DNA of 49,426 bases from Bacilli bacterium (GCA_900755065.1 CAAEFC010000004.1:1-49426); one strand, 5' to 3'. Numbered from the stretch's first letter, positions 1 to 6,262 are shown. Made by a program: numbers and translations. Notes: a model not told the origin generated them from the sequence alone.

Positions 1-2
1 AG

Positions 3-410
3 AAAGTTCAGATGCTTCTTTCCGGAAAAGGCGTGATCGCCATTACCGCCGATGAAAACTTCAAAGGCGGAAAAGGAAAGAACCGGCGCGTGATGATCTC
101 CGGAGTCAATCCGAAAACCGGCGAAAAGATGGTGAATAGGATCACTTCTTCCAATACGGAACGAACGATGAAACTAAATCGCCAGAATACGCCTATTTTG
201 CAAAAAGACTGCTATCTGGATCAGGAAGTCCATGTCAAAAAGAAAAACGGAGGTGCGTTTCAGGACGCCGATCTGATACCGACGACATCGACGATCCACC
301 CGTTTGATTATCAGAAAGTGTTCCGGTTTATCTTCAAGGGAAAGTCAACCTCTAAGTCAAGTAAGAAAATTGCCGAGAATAATTCTCGCTTGGGGCAGAA
401 ATTCAAATAA
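3..410 (+). CDS. Small protein of unknown function, 5' end cut by window edge
   Basis: The open frame runs in from the window edge (at least 135 residues; first ATG at 12) and stops at 410. I do not recognise a named family. The middle reads like a small beta-rich protein, and the motif NTPILQKDCYLDQEV weakly recalls the core of MazF/PemK/ToxN-fold RNase toxins; that is an inference only. The C-terminal block (DLIPTTSTIHPFDYQKVF, then a basic tail ending RLGQKFK) recurs almost unchanged at 1381-1520, so the gene is part of a local duplication. Its 3' end meets the terminator of a candidate minus-strand RNA (406-510). The function is not established. Confidence 0.5.
   Translation, partial: KVQMLLSGKGVIAITADENFKGGKGKNRRVMISGVNPKTGEKMVNRITSSNTERTMKLNRQNTPILQKDCYLDQEVHVKKKNGGAFQDADLIPTTSTIHPFDYQKVFRFIFKGKSTSKSSKKIAENNSRLGQKFK
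268..342 (+). repeat. Direct repeat, copy 1 (partner 1381-1455)
   Basis: This stretch of about 75 bp encodes the shared C-terminal block DLIPTTSTIH...VFRFIF and recurs at 1381-1455 with few differences. It supports duplication of a whole small-gene unit. Confidence 0.8.
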
Positions 411-431
411 AAAATCGGGTTTCCCCGATTT
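406..431 (-). terminator. Intrinsic terminator of RNA A
   Basis: An 8-bp perfect stem (412-419 with 424-431) and 4-nt loop are followed on the minus strand by a run of Ts. On the plus strand no T-run follows, so it mainly serves minus-strand transcription. Confidence 0.75.
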
Positions 432-510
432 AGTGTTATTCTCCCAAATAACTGTGAAAAGACTTAGTTTTCCTCGGGTCACCAGCAATCATGCGCTATA
501 TTGTGAACCG
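406..510 (-). ncRNA. Candidate small structured RNA A
   Basis: A minus-strand transcript of about 105 nt is predicted from a sigma-A-type promoter (517-545) to an intrinsic terminator (406-431). Reading 5' to 3', it can form four hairpins: CGGUUCAC/GUGACCCG (one mismatch), GAAAA/UUUUC, GUUAUU/AAUAAC around loop UGGGAG, and the terminator. RNAs B and C keep this layout with compensatory changes in the stems. It lies between the 3' end of the upstream small gene and the start of the gene at 586, which is transcribed the other way. Possible roles are an RNA antitoxin or a regulatory sRNA. I do not recognise an Rfam family. Confidence 0.55.
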
Positions 511-516
511 AAATTT

Positions 517-545
517 AGTTTATCGAAAGATGACAGAGATGTCAA
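517..545 (-). promoter_or_regulatory. Promoter of RNA A
   Basis: On the minus strand there is a perfect TTGACA (540-545), a 17-bp spacer and TAAACT (517-522). The same -35/-10 pair with 17-bp spacing precedes RNAs B, C and E. TAAACT is also the apparent -10 of tRNA-Thr at 49260. Confidence 0.65.
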
Positions 546-585
546 TGTTGAATCGAAAAAAAGCAAAAGGAGGGAGGTGGTCAAG

Positions 586-879
586 TTGAAATCAAAGGCA
601 TGGTGGCATATTCGTCGTAACAATAAGACGAAACATGGTGCATTGATCGTAGACGAAGATAAATATTCGTATAGGGACATTACAACACATCCTGCCAAAG
701 GTGAAAGTTATATTTCATTAGATGCCCCAATAGGAAATAAGAAAAATAAAAAATCTTACATTCGTAAGTACGTTGGAAAAGACAAGAAAAAGGTCTTTTC
801 CAAATAGATTATGAAGTATAAAATCGACGATAAAGATATGGATAAGATTGAAGATTATCTAAAAAACCGAAAGAAATAA
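586..879 (+). pseudogene. Small basic 'AWWHIRR' protein gene, frameshifted at its 3' end
   Basis: Translation probably starts at TTG 586, 8 nt after a strong AAGGAGGGAGG site, and reads 73 residues to the stop at 807 (AWWHIRRNNKTKHGALIVDED, later KKSYIRKYVGKDKKK). The sequence then continues in another frame at 811-879 with KIDDKDMDKIEDYLKNRKK. In the second copy (1703-1920) the matching text follows directly in frame, so this copy has lost its C-terminus by small indels. The family looks like a small RNA- or DNA-binding or toxin-like protein seen in Bacillota, but I know no established function. It is divergent from candidate RNA A. Confidence 0.5.
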
Positions 880-992
880 AAAAAAGTCTATTTTCCGTAA
901 AACCCGTCAGAGTACTCTCCCGTGGTTAAATCGAAAACGGAACATAGACATTCACTATTATACAAAAATGCAAAAGCCTGTCAATCATGAAA
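698..992 (+). repeat. Direct repeat block, copy 1 (partner about 1714-1985)
   Basis: The 3' part of the AWWHIRR gene and about 110 bp downstream recur at about 1714-1985 with small indels. Both copies end near the shared phrase TCAATCATGAAAT. The stretch from 880 to 1133 otherwise holds no gene. A decayed copy of the sRNA promoter (TTGACA complement at 1092-1097) lies inside it. Confidence 0.7.
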
Positions 993-1133
993 TAGAAAAA
1001 ATAAAAGAAAGGAAACAGACGGAGTTGAAGAATGTCGAGAAATGTTAAACAACCATGATTTATCTAAAAGCATTCGGAAGAAGCGTAGAGATGTCAAAAT
1101 TGAATGCCTATAAAGGAAGAAACTTCCGCGAAT

Positions 1134-1158
1134 AAAAAACAGAGGGATTTCCCTCTGT
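1134..1158 (-). terminator. Intrinsic terminator of RNA B
   Basis: An 8-bp stem ACAGAGGG/CCCTCTGT (1139-1146 with 1151-1158) is followed by a T-run on the minus strand. Confidence 0.75.
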
Positions 1159-1239
1159 CAGTGATATTCTCCCAAATATCTGTATAGGACATTAGCCTAT
1201 CTGGGCGTCACCAGCGATCTAGCACTATATTGTGAGCCG
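1134..1239 (-). ncRNA. Candidate small structured RNA B (paralogue of A and C)
   Basis: About 106 nt on the minus strand, from the promoter at 1246-1274 to the terminator at 1134-1158. Predicted hairpins are GGCUCAC with GUGACGCC (one bulge), AUAGG/CCUAU, GAUAUU/AAUAUC around the same UGGGAG loop as RNA A, and the terminator. Against RNA A, the third stem changes GUUAUU/AAUAAC to GAUAUU/AAUAUC, a paired change that keeps the helix. The loop of the first hairpin is shared with RNA C and nearly shared with A. It is divergent from the small gene at 1305. Confidence 0.6.
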
Positions 1240-1245
1240 ATATTC

Positions 1246-1274
1246 AGTTTATCGAAAGATGACAAAGATGTCAA
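1246..1274 (-). promoter_or_regulatory. Promoter of RNA B
   Basis: TTGACA (1269-1274), 17-bp spacer and TAAACT (1246-1251) on the minus strand, matching the promoters of RNAs A, C and E. Confidence 0.65.
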
Positions 1275-1304
1275 CGTTGAATCGAAAAAAACAAAAGGAA
1301 GAAG

Positions 1305-1523
1305 GTGAACAGAATGGGAAGTAAAAAGAAGTTTACCCCTGCTGAGCGGCAAGCCTGGCACAACGAAATGTCGAAGAAGGGCACCGATCTGATACCGACG
1401 ACATCGACGATCCACCTGTTTGATTATCAAAAAGTATTTCGGTTTATCTTCAAGAATAAAAAGACGAAGAAAGGCAAAGAGATTTCGCATAAAAATGACC
1501 GTCTTGGTAAAGGGTTTAAATAA
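1305..1523 (+). CDS. Internally deleted small protein of unknown function
   Basis: A 72-residue frame starts at ATG 1305, 8 nt after an AGGAAGAAGG-type ribosome site. It joins an N-terminus, MGSKKKFTPAERQAWHNEM, directly to the C-terminal block DLIPTTSTIHLFDYQKVF also found in the gene at 3-410. The reading frame is kept, but the beta-rich middle seen in that larger relative is absent. I read it as an in-frame internal deletion of a family member about 160 residues long; it may be a non-functional remnant or a miniature form. It sits divergent from RNA B, and the terminator of RNA C overlaps its stop region. Confidence 0.45.
   Translation: MNRMGSKKKFTPAERQAWHNEMSKKGTDLIPTTSTIHLFDYQKVFRFIFKNKKTKKGKEISHKNDRLGKGFK
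1381..1455 (+). repeat. Direct repeat, copy 2 (partner 268-342)
   Basis: Second copy of the stretch of about 75 bp encoding the shared C-terminal block. Confidence 0.8.
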
Positions 1524-1544
1524 AAAATCGGGTTTCCCCGATTT
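1519..1544 (-). terminator. Intrinsic terminator of RNA C
   Basis: An 8-bp stem (1525-1532 with 1537-1544) is followed by Ts on the minus strand; the hairpin is identical to that of RNA A. Confidence 0.75.
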
Positions 1545-1622
1545 AGTGATACTGTTACAAGTACCTCGACAAGACCAATGGCTTGCCCTGACTACCAGCG
1601 ATCTAGCACTATATTGTAGCCA
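1519..1622 (-). ncRNA. Candidate small structured RNA C (paralogue of A and B)
   Basis: About 104 nt on the minus strand, from the promoter at 1629-1657 to the terminator at 1519-1544. The first stem is GGCUAC/GUAGUC where A and B have UCAC/GUGA: the sequence changed but pairing is kept. The middle stem is CAAG/CUUG. The third stem is GGUACU/AGUAUC with a different loop, again preserving pairing. The loop of the first hairpin is identical to that of RNA B (AAUAUAGUGCUAGAUCGCUG). The terminator is identical to that of RNA A. The downstream partner gene on the plus strand is badly decayed (1703-1920). Confidence 0.6.
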
Positions 1623-1628
1623 TGGTTT

Positions 1629-1657
1629 AGTTTATCGAAAGATGACAGAGATGTCAA
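1629..1657 (-). promoter_or_regulatory. Promoter of RNA C
   Basis: TTGACA (1652-1657), 17-bp spacer and TAAACT (1629-1634) on the minus strand. Confidence 0.65.
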
Positions 1658-1702
1658 TGTTGAATCGAAAAAAGAAAAAAACTATTCATATATATTTTTT
1701 TT

Positions 1703-1920
1703 CGCATTTTGACAAAGGCGAAAGTTATATTGCATTAAATGCACCAATAGAAAATAAATAATCTTACATCTGTAAGTATGTTGGAAAAGACAAGAAAAAG
1801 TTTTTTTTCCAAATGGATTATGAAGTAAAAATCGACGATAAAGATATGGATAAAATAGAAGATTATCTAAAAAACCGAAAGAAAAAGTCTATTTTCCGTA
1901 AAGCCCGTCAAAGTGGCTAA
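1703..1920 (+). pseudogene. Decayed second copy of the AWWHIRR gene
   Basis: The N-terminal half of the gene at 586 (including AWWHIRR) is missing. What remains encodes KGESYIALNAPIENK with an early stop at 1759-1761. It then resumes in shifted frames as a VGKDKKK-like stretch and DYEVKIDDKDMDKIEDYLKNRKKK to a stop at 1918-1920. This copy shows what the family's C-terminus should look like, and so exposes the frameshift in the first copy. Confidence 0.6.
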
Positions 1921-1985
1921 ATCGAAAACGGAAGATAGACATCTATTATTCTACAAAAACTAGAAGACTTTTCAATCATGAAATC
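1714..1985 (+). repeat. Direct repeat block, copy 2 (partner about 698-992)
   Basis: Diverged second copy of the 3' part of the AWWHIRR gene plus its downstream spacer. Confidence 0.7.
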
Positions 1986-2019
1986 AAAAGAAATTTACAA
2001 AGATAGCCGCGAATCAGGC

Positions 2020-2046
2020 AATAAAAAAGACCGAACTGAATCGGTC
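2020..2046 (-). terminator. Intrinsic terminator of RNA D
   Basis: Stem GACCGA/TCGGTC (2029-2034 with 2041-2046), followed by six Ts on the minus strand. Confidence 0.75.
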
Positions 2047-2153
2047 AGTGCCTATCAAGGTTCGCACCCTCGGAAACCGAGAGGCTAGGGTGAGACTGAT
2101 AAAGCCGGTCTTACTTATGCTCGATCCTATTGCCCTAAGTGATTGAATCACTG
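2020..2153 (-). ncRNA. Candidate small structured RNA D
   Basis: About 134 nt on the minus strand, with the best promoter of the set (TTGACA, 17 bp, TATGAT) and an intrinsic terminator. It has a 5' hairpin AGUGA/UCACU with loop UUCAA, a long-range UAUCA/UGAUA helix, and inside that a nested CACCCU/AGGGUG stem with inner CGG/CCG. Its terminator is entered through CACUGA, as in RNA B, but otherwise it does not resemble RNAs A-C. No open frame fits it. The overall shape (5' single strand, nexus-like helices, terminator) recalls tracrRNAs, but there is no CRISPR array or cas gene here. Confidence 0.55.
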
Positions 2154-2159
2154 AAAGCA

Positions 2160-2188
2160 ATCATACAGAGGTTTAAACGGTTTGTCAA
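2160..2188 (-). promoter_or_regulatory. Promoter of RNA D
   Basis: TTGACA (2183-2188), 17-bp spacer and TATGAT (2160-2165) on the minus strand: a near-consensus promoter facing only non-coding sequence. Confidence 0.75.
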
Positions 2189-2271
2189 GCGAAGAAAGAA
2201 TCAGATTGAGTGAAGAAAGAAGTTTTTCGATAAAAAGCCCAATCGCGCGTTAAAGATGGGTGAAATTTTCT

Positions 2272-2332
2272 AAAAAAAAGAAGTAACTTGACCAGGCCCA
2301 AATTGACGGTATCGGCAACTGCGCTACTTCCG
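2272..2332 (-). ncRNA. Candidate small RNA F, closed by its own terminator stem
   Basis: On the minus strand GAAGTAGC (2330-2323) pairs with GTTACTTC (2287-2280; one G-U), and eight Ts follow. The whole RNA of about 60 nt is thus the loop of a terminator. A weak promoter lies upstream: TTGACT (2360-2365), a 15-bp spacer, TAAAAT (2339-2344). The design matches RNA E, though the enclosed sequences differ. Confidence 0.45.
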
Positions 2333-2375
2333 TACAGCATTTTACAGCAGGCGTAAAAAAGTCAATAGAGAATTC

Positions 2376-2450
2376 AAAAAAGAAGAACCGGCTGGCGAAT
2401 AAATCGCTTTTAGCCACGCGACGCTCAATGAGGTCACAGGGTTCTTCATG
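2376..2450 (-). ncRNA. Candidate small RNA E, closed by its own terminator stem
   Basis: About 75 nt on the minus strand. The 5' GAAGAACC (2447-2440) pairs perfectly with GGTTCTTC (2389-2382), and six Ts follow. Inside are a GGCU/AGCC stem enclosing a GCGA/UCGC hairpin and a small CUCA-UU-GAG hairpin. The promoter is the same TTGACA-17-TAAACT cassette used by RNAs A-C, although the RNA body is unrelated. No coding potential is visible. Confidence 0.5.
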
Positions 2451-2456
2451 CAATTC

Positions 2457-2485
2457 AGTTTATCGAAAGAAGAATGAGATGTCAA
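2457..2485 (-). promoter_or_regulatory. Promoter of RNA E (shared promoter cassette)
   Basis: TTGACA (2480-2485), 17-bp spacer, TAAACT (2457-2462). The ATTCAGTTTATCGAAAG stretch is identical to that of RNA B, so the promoter block is conserved more widely than the RNA bodies. Confidence 0.65.
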
Positions 2486-2655
2486 GATGAACGGCGAAAA
2501 GAAAGGAGAACGATCCGAAGAAATAGAATTCGGGTTTCGCTTCTTCCGTGAGGTCCGAATCAAAGGATTGATCCGTTTTTCTTTTCAAAAACCTTCGGAA
2601 GTGCTATTCTTTTTAAAAGAAGAGGCAAGGACTCTTCCTTTCGAGGTATTCATTT

Positions 2656-3759
2656 ATGTCTTTAAAAGCAGGAATCGTCGGGCTGCCGAACGTAGGAAAA
2701 TCCACTTTATTCAATGCGATCACTTCCTCACACGTCGAGGCGGCCAATTATCCTTTCGCAACCATTAACCCGAATTCGGGAATGGTCGAAGTCAACGATC
2801 AGCGAGTTGAGCGGCTCGTGGAGATTTTTTCTCCGAAAAGAACGATCAGAACGACTTTTGAATTTATCGATATCGCCGGTCTGGTCAAAGGGGCGAGCAA
2901 AGGAGAGGGACTCGGAAATCAGTTTCTCGGAAATATCCGGATGTGCGATGCCATCTGCCATGTCGTCCGCTGTTTTGAAAACGGGGATATCGTCCATGTC
3001 GAAAATTCGATCGATCCCCGACGCGATATCCAGACCATCAATCTGGAACTCATTTTTGCCGACCTTGATACGATAATCAAACGGATTTCGAAAGTGGAGA
3101 CAAAAGCGCATACGACGAAAGAAAAGAACGCGGTAGCTGAATTCCAATTGCTTTCCAAAATCCGAAAGGCTCTCGAACAGGAACAGCCGGCCCGAAGCGT
3201 TGAATTGAGCGACGAAGAAAAAATTTTGGTCAGACAATACAATCTTCTGACCATTAAACCGGTGATCTATGTCGCGAATGTTTCGGAAGAGGATTATCTC
3301 GATCCGAACCGAAACCGCCATTATCAGGCGGTCAAGGAAATCGCCGATGCGGAACAGGCGGAATGCATCGCCATTTCCGCGAACATCGAATGCGAACTGG
3401 CGGACCTGTCGAAAGAAGAGAAGATCGAGTATCTGAATTCGCTGGGAATGACTTCGACCGGGCTCGACCGACTCGTATCCGCGACATATCATCTTCTGAA
3501 TCTCGCCACTTTTTTCACTGTCGGCGAAGACGAAGTCCGGGCCTGGACGTTCACCAGAGGAATGACCGCGCCGGAATGCGCCGGAACGATTCACACCGAT
3601 TTTGAAAAAGGGTTTATCCGCGCGGAAGTCTATTCGTGCGATGACATCTTCGCTTATCGTAGCGAAAAGGCGCTGAAAGAAGCGGGGAAAATTCGGAGCG
3701 AAGGAAAGAATTATCAGGTTCAGGACGGCGATTGCCTCCTGATCCGTTTCAACGTCTAG
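2656..3759 (+). CDS. ychF: Redox-regulated ATPase YchF/OLA1
   Basis: 367 residues, the usual length for this Obg-related P-loop ATPase that binds ribosomes. The G1 motif GLPNVGKS lies at residues 9-16 and DIAGLVKGAS gives the G3 region. The G4 position reads NVSE rather than NKxD, the family feature linked to ATP rather than GTP preference. A TGS domain forms the C-terminus (GEDEVRAWT, DFEKGFIRAEV). The start is ATG 2656, with GAGG 11 nt upstream. A possible promoter is TGCTATTCT at 2602-2610. ispF follows after 11 nt, its ribosome site overlapping the ychF stop codon. Confidence 0.97.
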   Translation: MSLKAGIVGLPNVGKSTLFNAITSSHVEAANYPFATINPNSGMVEVNDQRVERLVEIFSPKRTIRTTFEFIDIAGLVKGASKGEGLGNQFLGNIRMCDAICHVVRCFENGDIVHVENSIDPRRDIQTINLELIFADLDTIIKRISKVETKAHTTKEKNAVAEFQLLSKIRKALEQEQPARSVELSDEEKILVRQYNLLTIKPVIYVANVSEEDYLDPNRNRHYQAVKEIADAEQAECIAISANIECELADLSKEEKIEYLNSLGMTSTGLDRLVSATYHLLNLATFFTVGEDEVRAWTFTRGMTAPECAGTIHTDFEKGFIRAEVYSCDDIFAYRSEKALKEAGKIRSEGKNYQVQDGDCLLIRFNV

Positions 3760-3770
3760 GAGGGAACGCT

Positions 3771-4256
3771 ATGTTTCGGATCGGATTCAGCCGCGATATT
3801 CATCGATTGGAAAAAAACGGACGTCCCTTTGTTCTAGGAGGCGTTTCTATTCCCCACGATCGGGGAAATGTCTCGCACAGCGACGGCGACTGCCTCTTTC
3901 ATGCGATCGGGGAGGCTCTTTTAGGGACTCTTTCATTGGGCGATTTAGGCCATTTTTTCCCGGATAACGGCGCCCGTTACAAGGATATGGATTCCGCTTT
4001 GATTTTGAGAGAATGCTTTTTGAAAATTAAAGAAAGAGGTTACGCGATTCAGAATCTGGATTGCGTCATTGTGTTGGAAAAACCGCGCTTAAAAGCCTAT
4101 CTGGGTCAGATGAGAAAAAAGATTTCCTCGATTCTGGAAACAGAAGAGGAAAACGTATCCGTCAAAGCGCAGACCAACGAAAAGTGCGGCGAAGCCGGAC
4201 AGGGAGAAGCCGTGATTTGTTTCGCTTCGGTGCTGGTCAAAAAAATTCAGCGGTAA
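3771..4256 (+). CDS. ispF: 2-C-methyl-D-erythritol 2,4-cyclodiphosphate synthase
   Basis: 161 residues. It catalyses the cyclisation step of the MEP isoprenoid pathway, releasing CMP. Metal ligands of the family are visible as Asp9 and His11 (RDIHRL) and His44 (HSDGDCLFHAIG), followed by LGDLGHFFPD and a C-terminal VKAQTNEKCG block. The start is ATG 3771 behind TAGGAGGG, which includes the ychF stop; a longer in-frame ATG at 3732 would overlap ychF and has no ribosome site. The 3' end overlaps the convergent PBP gene by 10 bp. Other MEP genes are not in the window. Confidence 0.95.
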   Translation: MFRIGFSRDIHRLEKNGRPFVLGGVSIPHDRGNVSHSDGDCLFHAIGEALLGTLSLGDLGHFFPDNGARYKDMDSALILRECFLKIKERGYAIQNLDCVIVLEKPRLKAYLGQMRKKISSILETEEENVSVKAQTNEKCGEAGQGEAVICFASVLVKKIQR

Positions 4257-6091
4257 TAGGTATTGCTCGTTTGATCGCTCAGACGATTATAAAAACGGAA
4301 AGATTGGAAAGAGGAGTCGACTTCGTAAAAGATATCCTCTTTTTTTTCGCACAGTCTGTCGGCGATGTTCTGAAAAACCATCCGCGCCAATCGGGTGGAG
4401 TACAGCGGTTGATTTTCATCGTTTCCGACATAAACGCCGATCGTGAAATAAGGGTTGTATCCGATTACCCAGTTGGTGGTTTCGGTCGAACCGGTTTTCG
4501 CGGCAAAGGTGTGCGTGGTGCGGTAATTGCCTAGCGAAGGGTAAGTGTAACTGGCCAATGCGGAATCAAACGGCGCTTTCAGAAGATGATTGATCAGAAT
4601 CGTCTCTTTGTGGTCGAGAACCTTCTTCGACGCTTTCTTGGAAGTGCCCAGCAAAGTCTGATCGGAAAGACGGATTTTTTTTAGAAAACTCGGCGGATAG
4701 TACGTTCCTTCGCTGGCCAAACAATTGTAAAGGGAAGTTAATTCCAGAGGGGTCAGGGAAATCGATCCCAGACCGATAGTCGGATTCACGTTGTCGCATT
4801 CTACGCCGAAACGGGTCAATAATTGCGCTAAGGAAGAAGAACCGACCAACAAAGTCGTTTTGACGGCGTAGATGTTATCGCTCAGCGCAATCGCTTCGAC
4901 CATGTTGATCTTTCTTCCGGCATAATTTCCCGAAGCGTTTTTCGGAGAATACGAACCGATGCCTTCGATGTTGAACGTCGTTTCTTCGCTGACGAAATGA
5001 CTTAACGGCGTCATGCCCTTTTTTAAGCCGAGATAATAGAGGAAAGGCTTGATCGTCGAACCGATCTGTCTTTTGCTGTGCAACGCGCGGTTGTACGGCG
5101 ATTCGCGGTAATCGAAACCGCCGATCAGGGTGAGAACCTCGCCGGAGTATGGTTTCATGACGACGACGGCGATCTGATCGTCGCGGACCTGACCGCGATA
5201 CGCGTTTACGATGCCGTTGACGATTTCGTAAACTTCCATGTCCAGATTCGATTCTACCTGAATGCCTTGCCGGAGATACGATTCGGTCCACAAATTCATC
5301 TCTTTCAATTGGTTCTCGATTGCTTCCTGATAATATCCCAGATTGATCCGATCCGCGTCCGTCTGATAAGAAAATTCGAGTTTGCGGTTCATTTCGTCGT
5401 AATATTCCTGAACGGTCAGCACGCCGTTCTGATACAGCGTGTAGAGAATCTGACGCTGCTTTTCGATCGACGCGGAATAATCGATGTCGGGGGCATAGAG
5501 ATTCGGTGCGTTGATGACACCGACCAGAAGCGCCGATTCGGCGTAATTGAGTTGATCGGGCGTCTTTCCGAAATAATAGGCGCTTGCGGCAGAAACGCCG
5601 TACAGATTATGGGCAAAATAGCAATTGTTGACATACATTTCCAGAATCTGATCTTTGGTGTATTTTTCTTCGATTTTCTTCGCGTAAAGCGCCTCTTTGA
5701 TTTTTCGGGTATAACTTTTCGAGTTGTCCAGATATGCCATGCGGGCGACTTGTTGCGTGATCGTCGAGCCGCCCTGCACGATTTCGTTTTGGCGGAAGTT
5801 TTCCCAAAAACTTTTGGCGATCCGGGTATAATCCAGCCCGTTGTGCGAATAGAAGCGCTTGTCTTCGATCGTAACCACCGTCTTTTTGAACGCTTCGCTG
5901 ACCTCGTCGATGGCGACGTAATCGGAAAGGTTCGATCGGATCAGCGAGTACAGTTCGTTGCCCTGATGATCGGTAATCGCGACCTGATAAAGCCGGTTGA
6001 GGTGAACGGCCGGGAAAAAGGCGAGCACCAGACCATAACCGGATAAAAGAAAAATCAGTAAAAAGAGAAAGAAACGAAAGAATTTTTTCAT
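4247..6091 (-). CDS. Class A penicillin-binding protein (glycosyltransferase/transpeptidase)
   Basis: 614 residues with an N-terminal signal anchor (residues 5-26), so it acts outside the membrane in peptidoglycan synthesis. The GT51 domain has the catalytic Glu76 (TIEDKRFYSHNG) and QGGSTITQQ at 106-114. The transpeptidase domain has all three signatures: S345-T-I-K348, S404-D-N406 and K532-T-G534. The length is short for PBP1a-type proteins and no extra C-terminal domain follows. GAGGTG precedes the start. It is divergent from the IbrA-like gene across about 160 bp. Its presence shows the organism makes a cell wall. Confidence 0.93.
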   Translation of the reverse strand: MKKFFRFFLFLLIFLLSGYGLVLAFFPAVHLNRLYQVAITDHQGNELYSLIRSNLSDYVAIDEVSEAFKKTVVTIEDKRFYSHNGLDYTRIAKSFWENFRQNEIVQGGSTITQQVARMAYLDNSKSYTRKIKEALYAKKIEEKYTKDQILEMYVNNCYFAHNLYGVSAASAYYFGKTPDQLNYAESALLVGVINAPNLYAPDIDYSASIEKQRQILYTLYQNGVLTVQEYYDEMNRKLEFSYQTDADRINLGYYQEAIENQLKEMNLWTESYLRQGIQVESNLDMEVYEIVNGIVNAYRGQVRDDQIAVVVMKPYSGEVLTLIGGFDYRESPYNRALHSKRQIGSTIKPFLYYLGLKKGMTPLSHFVSEETTFNIEGIGSYSPKNASGNYAGRKINMVEAIALSDNIYAVKTTLLVGSSSLAQLLTRFGVECDNVNPTIGLGSISLTPLELTSLYNCLASEGTYYPPSFLKKIRLSDQTLLGTSKKASKKVLDHKETILINHLLKAPFDSALASYTYPSLGNYRTTHTFAAKTGSTETTNWVIGYNPYFTIGVYVGNDENQPLYSTRLARMVFQNIADRLCEKKEDIFYEVDSSFQSFRFYNRLSDQTSNTYYR

Positions 6092-6193
6092 TTTGAAACA
6101 CCTCGTTTACATTTTGAGTAAAATCGTTTCTTTTATGCAGTTTATCGCGTGAGAAAAACAAACGGATTCACTTTTGCGGAAAATTGTCAGAAA

Positions 6194-6223
6194 TTGGTAA
6201 TTTTTGCCAATTTGTGCTATAAT
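6194..6223 (+). promoter_or_regulatory. Promoter with overlapping palindrome, ahead of the IbrA/B-like pair
   Basis: An extended -10, TGCTATAAT (6215-6223), is preceded after 18 bp by TTGGTA (6194-6199). A perfect inverted repeat, AAATTGG (6191-6197) and CCAATTT (6207-6213), with 9 bp between the arms, covers the -35 and spacer, a classic place for a repressor operator. Transcription should start near 6230, leaving almost no leader. Confidence 0.6.
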
Positions 6224-6229
6224 CGCTGT

Positions 6230-6262
6230 ATGAAACGAATCGAGACGTCGAAATGGCTATGA
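6230..6262 (+). CDS. Possible 10-codon leader peptide ahead of the IbrA-like gene
   Basis: An ATG at the predicted transcription start opens MKRIETSKWL and stops with TGA at 6260-6262. That stop overlaps the second in-frame ATG of the IbrA-like gene (6259) as ATGA, which would suit translational coupling. The main gene has no clear ribosome site. This is short and may be chance. Confidence 0.25.
   Translation: MKRIETSKWL

Noticed and set aside
2020..2153. tracrRNA of a type II CRISPR system
   Set aside because: The shape is suggestive, but no repeat array, Cas9 or anti-repeat partner can be seen in the window.
406..2485. Integron-like gene cassettes with attC sites
   Set aside because: The repeated spacers end in T-runs and carry -35/-10 boxes in the fixed orientation of a transcription unit. 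The core-site motif of attC is absent and no integron integrase is present.
2487..2768. 93-codon plus-strand frame before ychF
   Set aside because: It overlaps the start of ychF in another frame, has no family resemblance, and sits where ychF's own promoter and ribosome site lie.
5078..6046. 322-codon plus-strand frame opposite the PBP gene
   Set aside because: It is antisense to a clearly identified penicillin-binding protein, and its residue pattern is what complement-strand translation produces.
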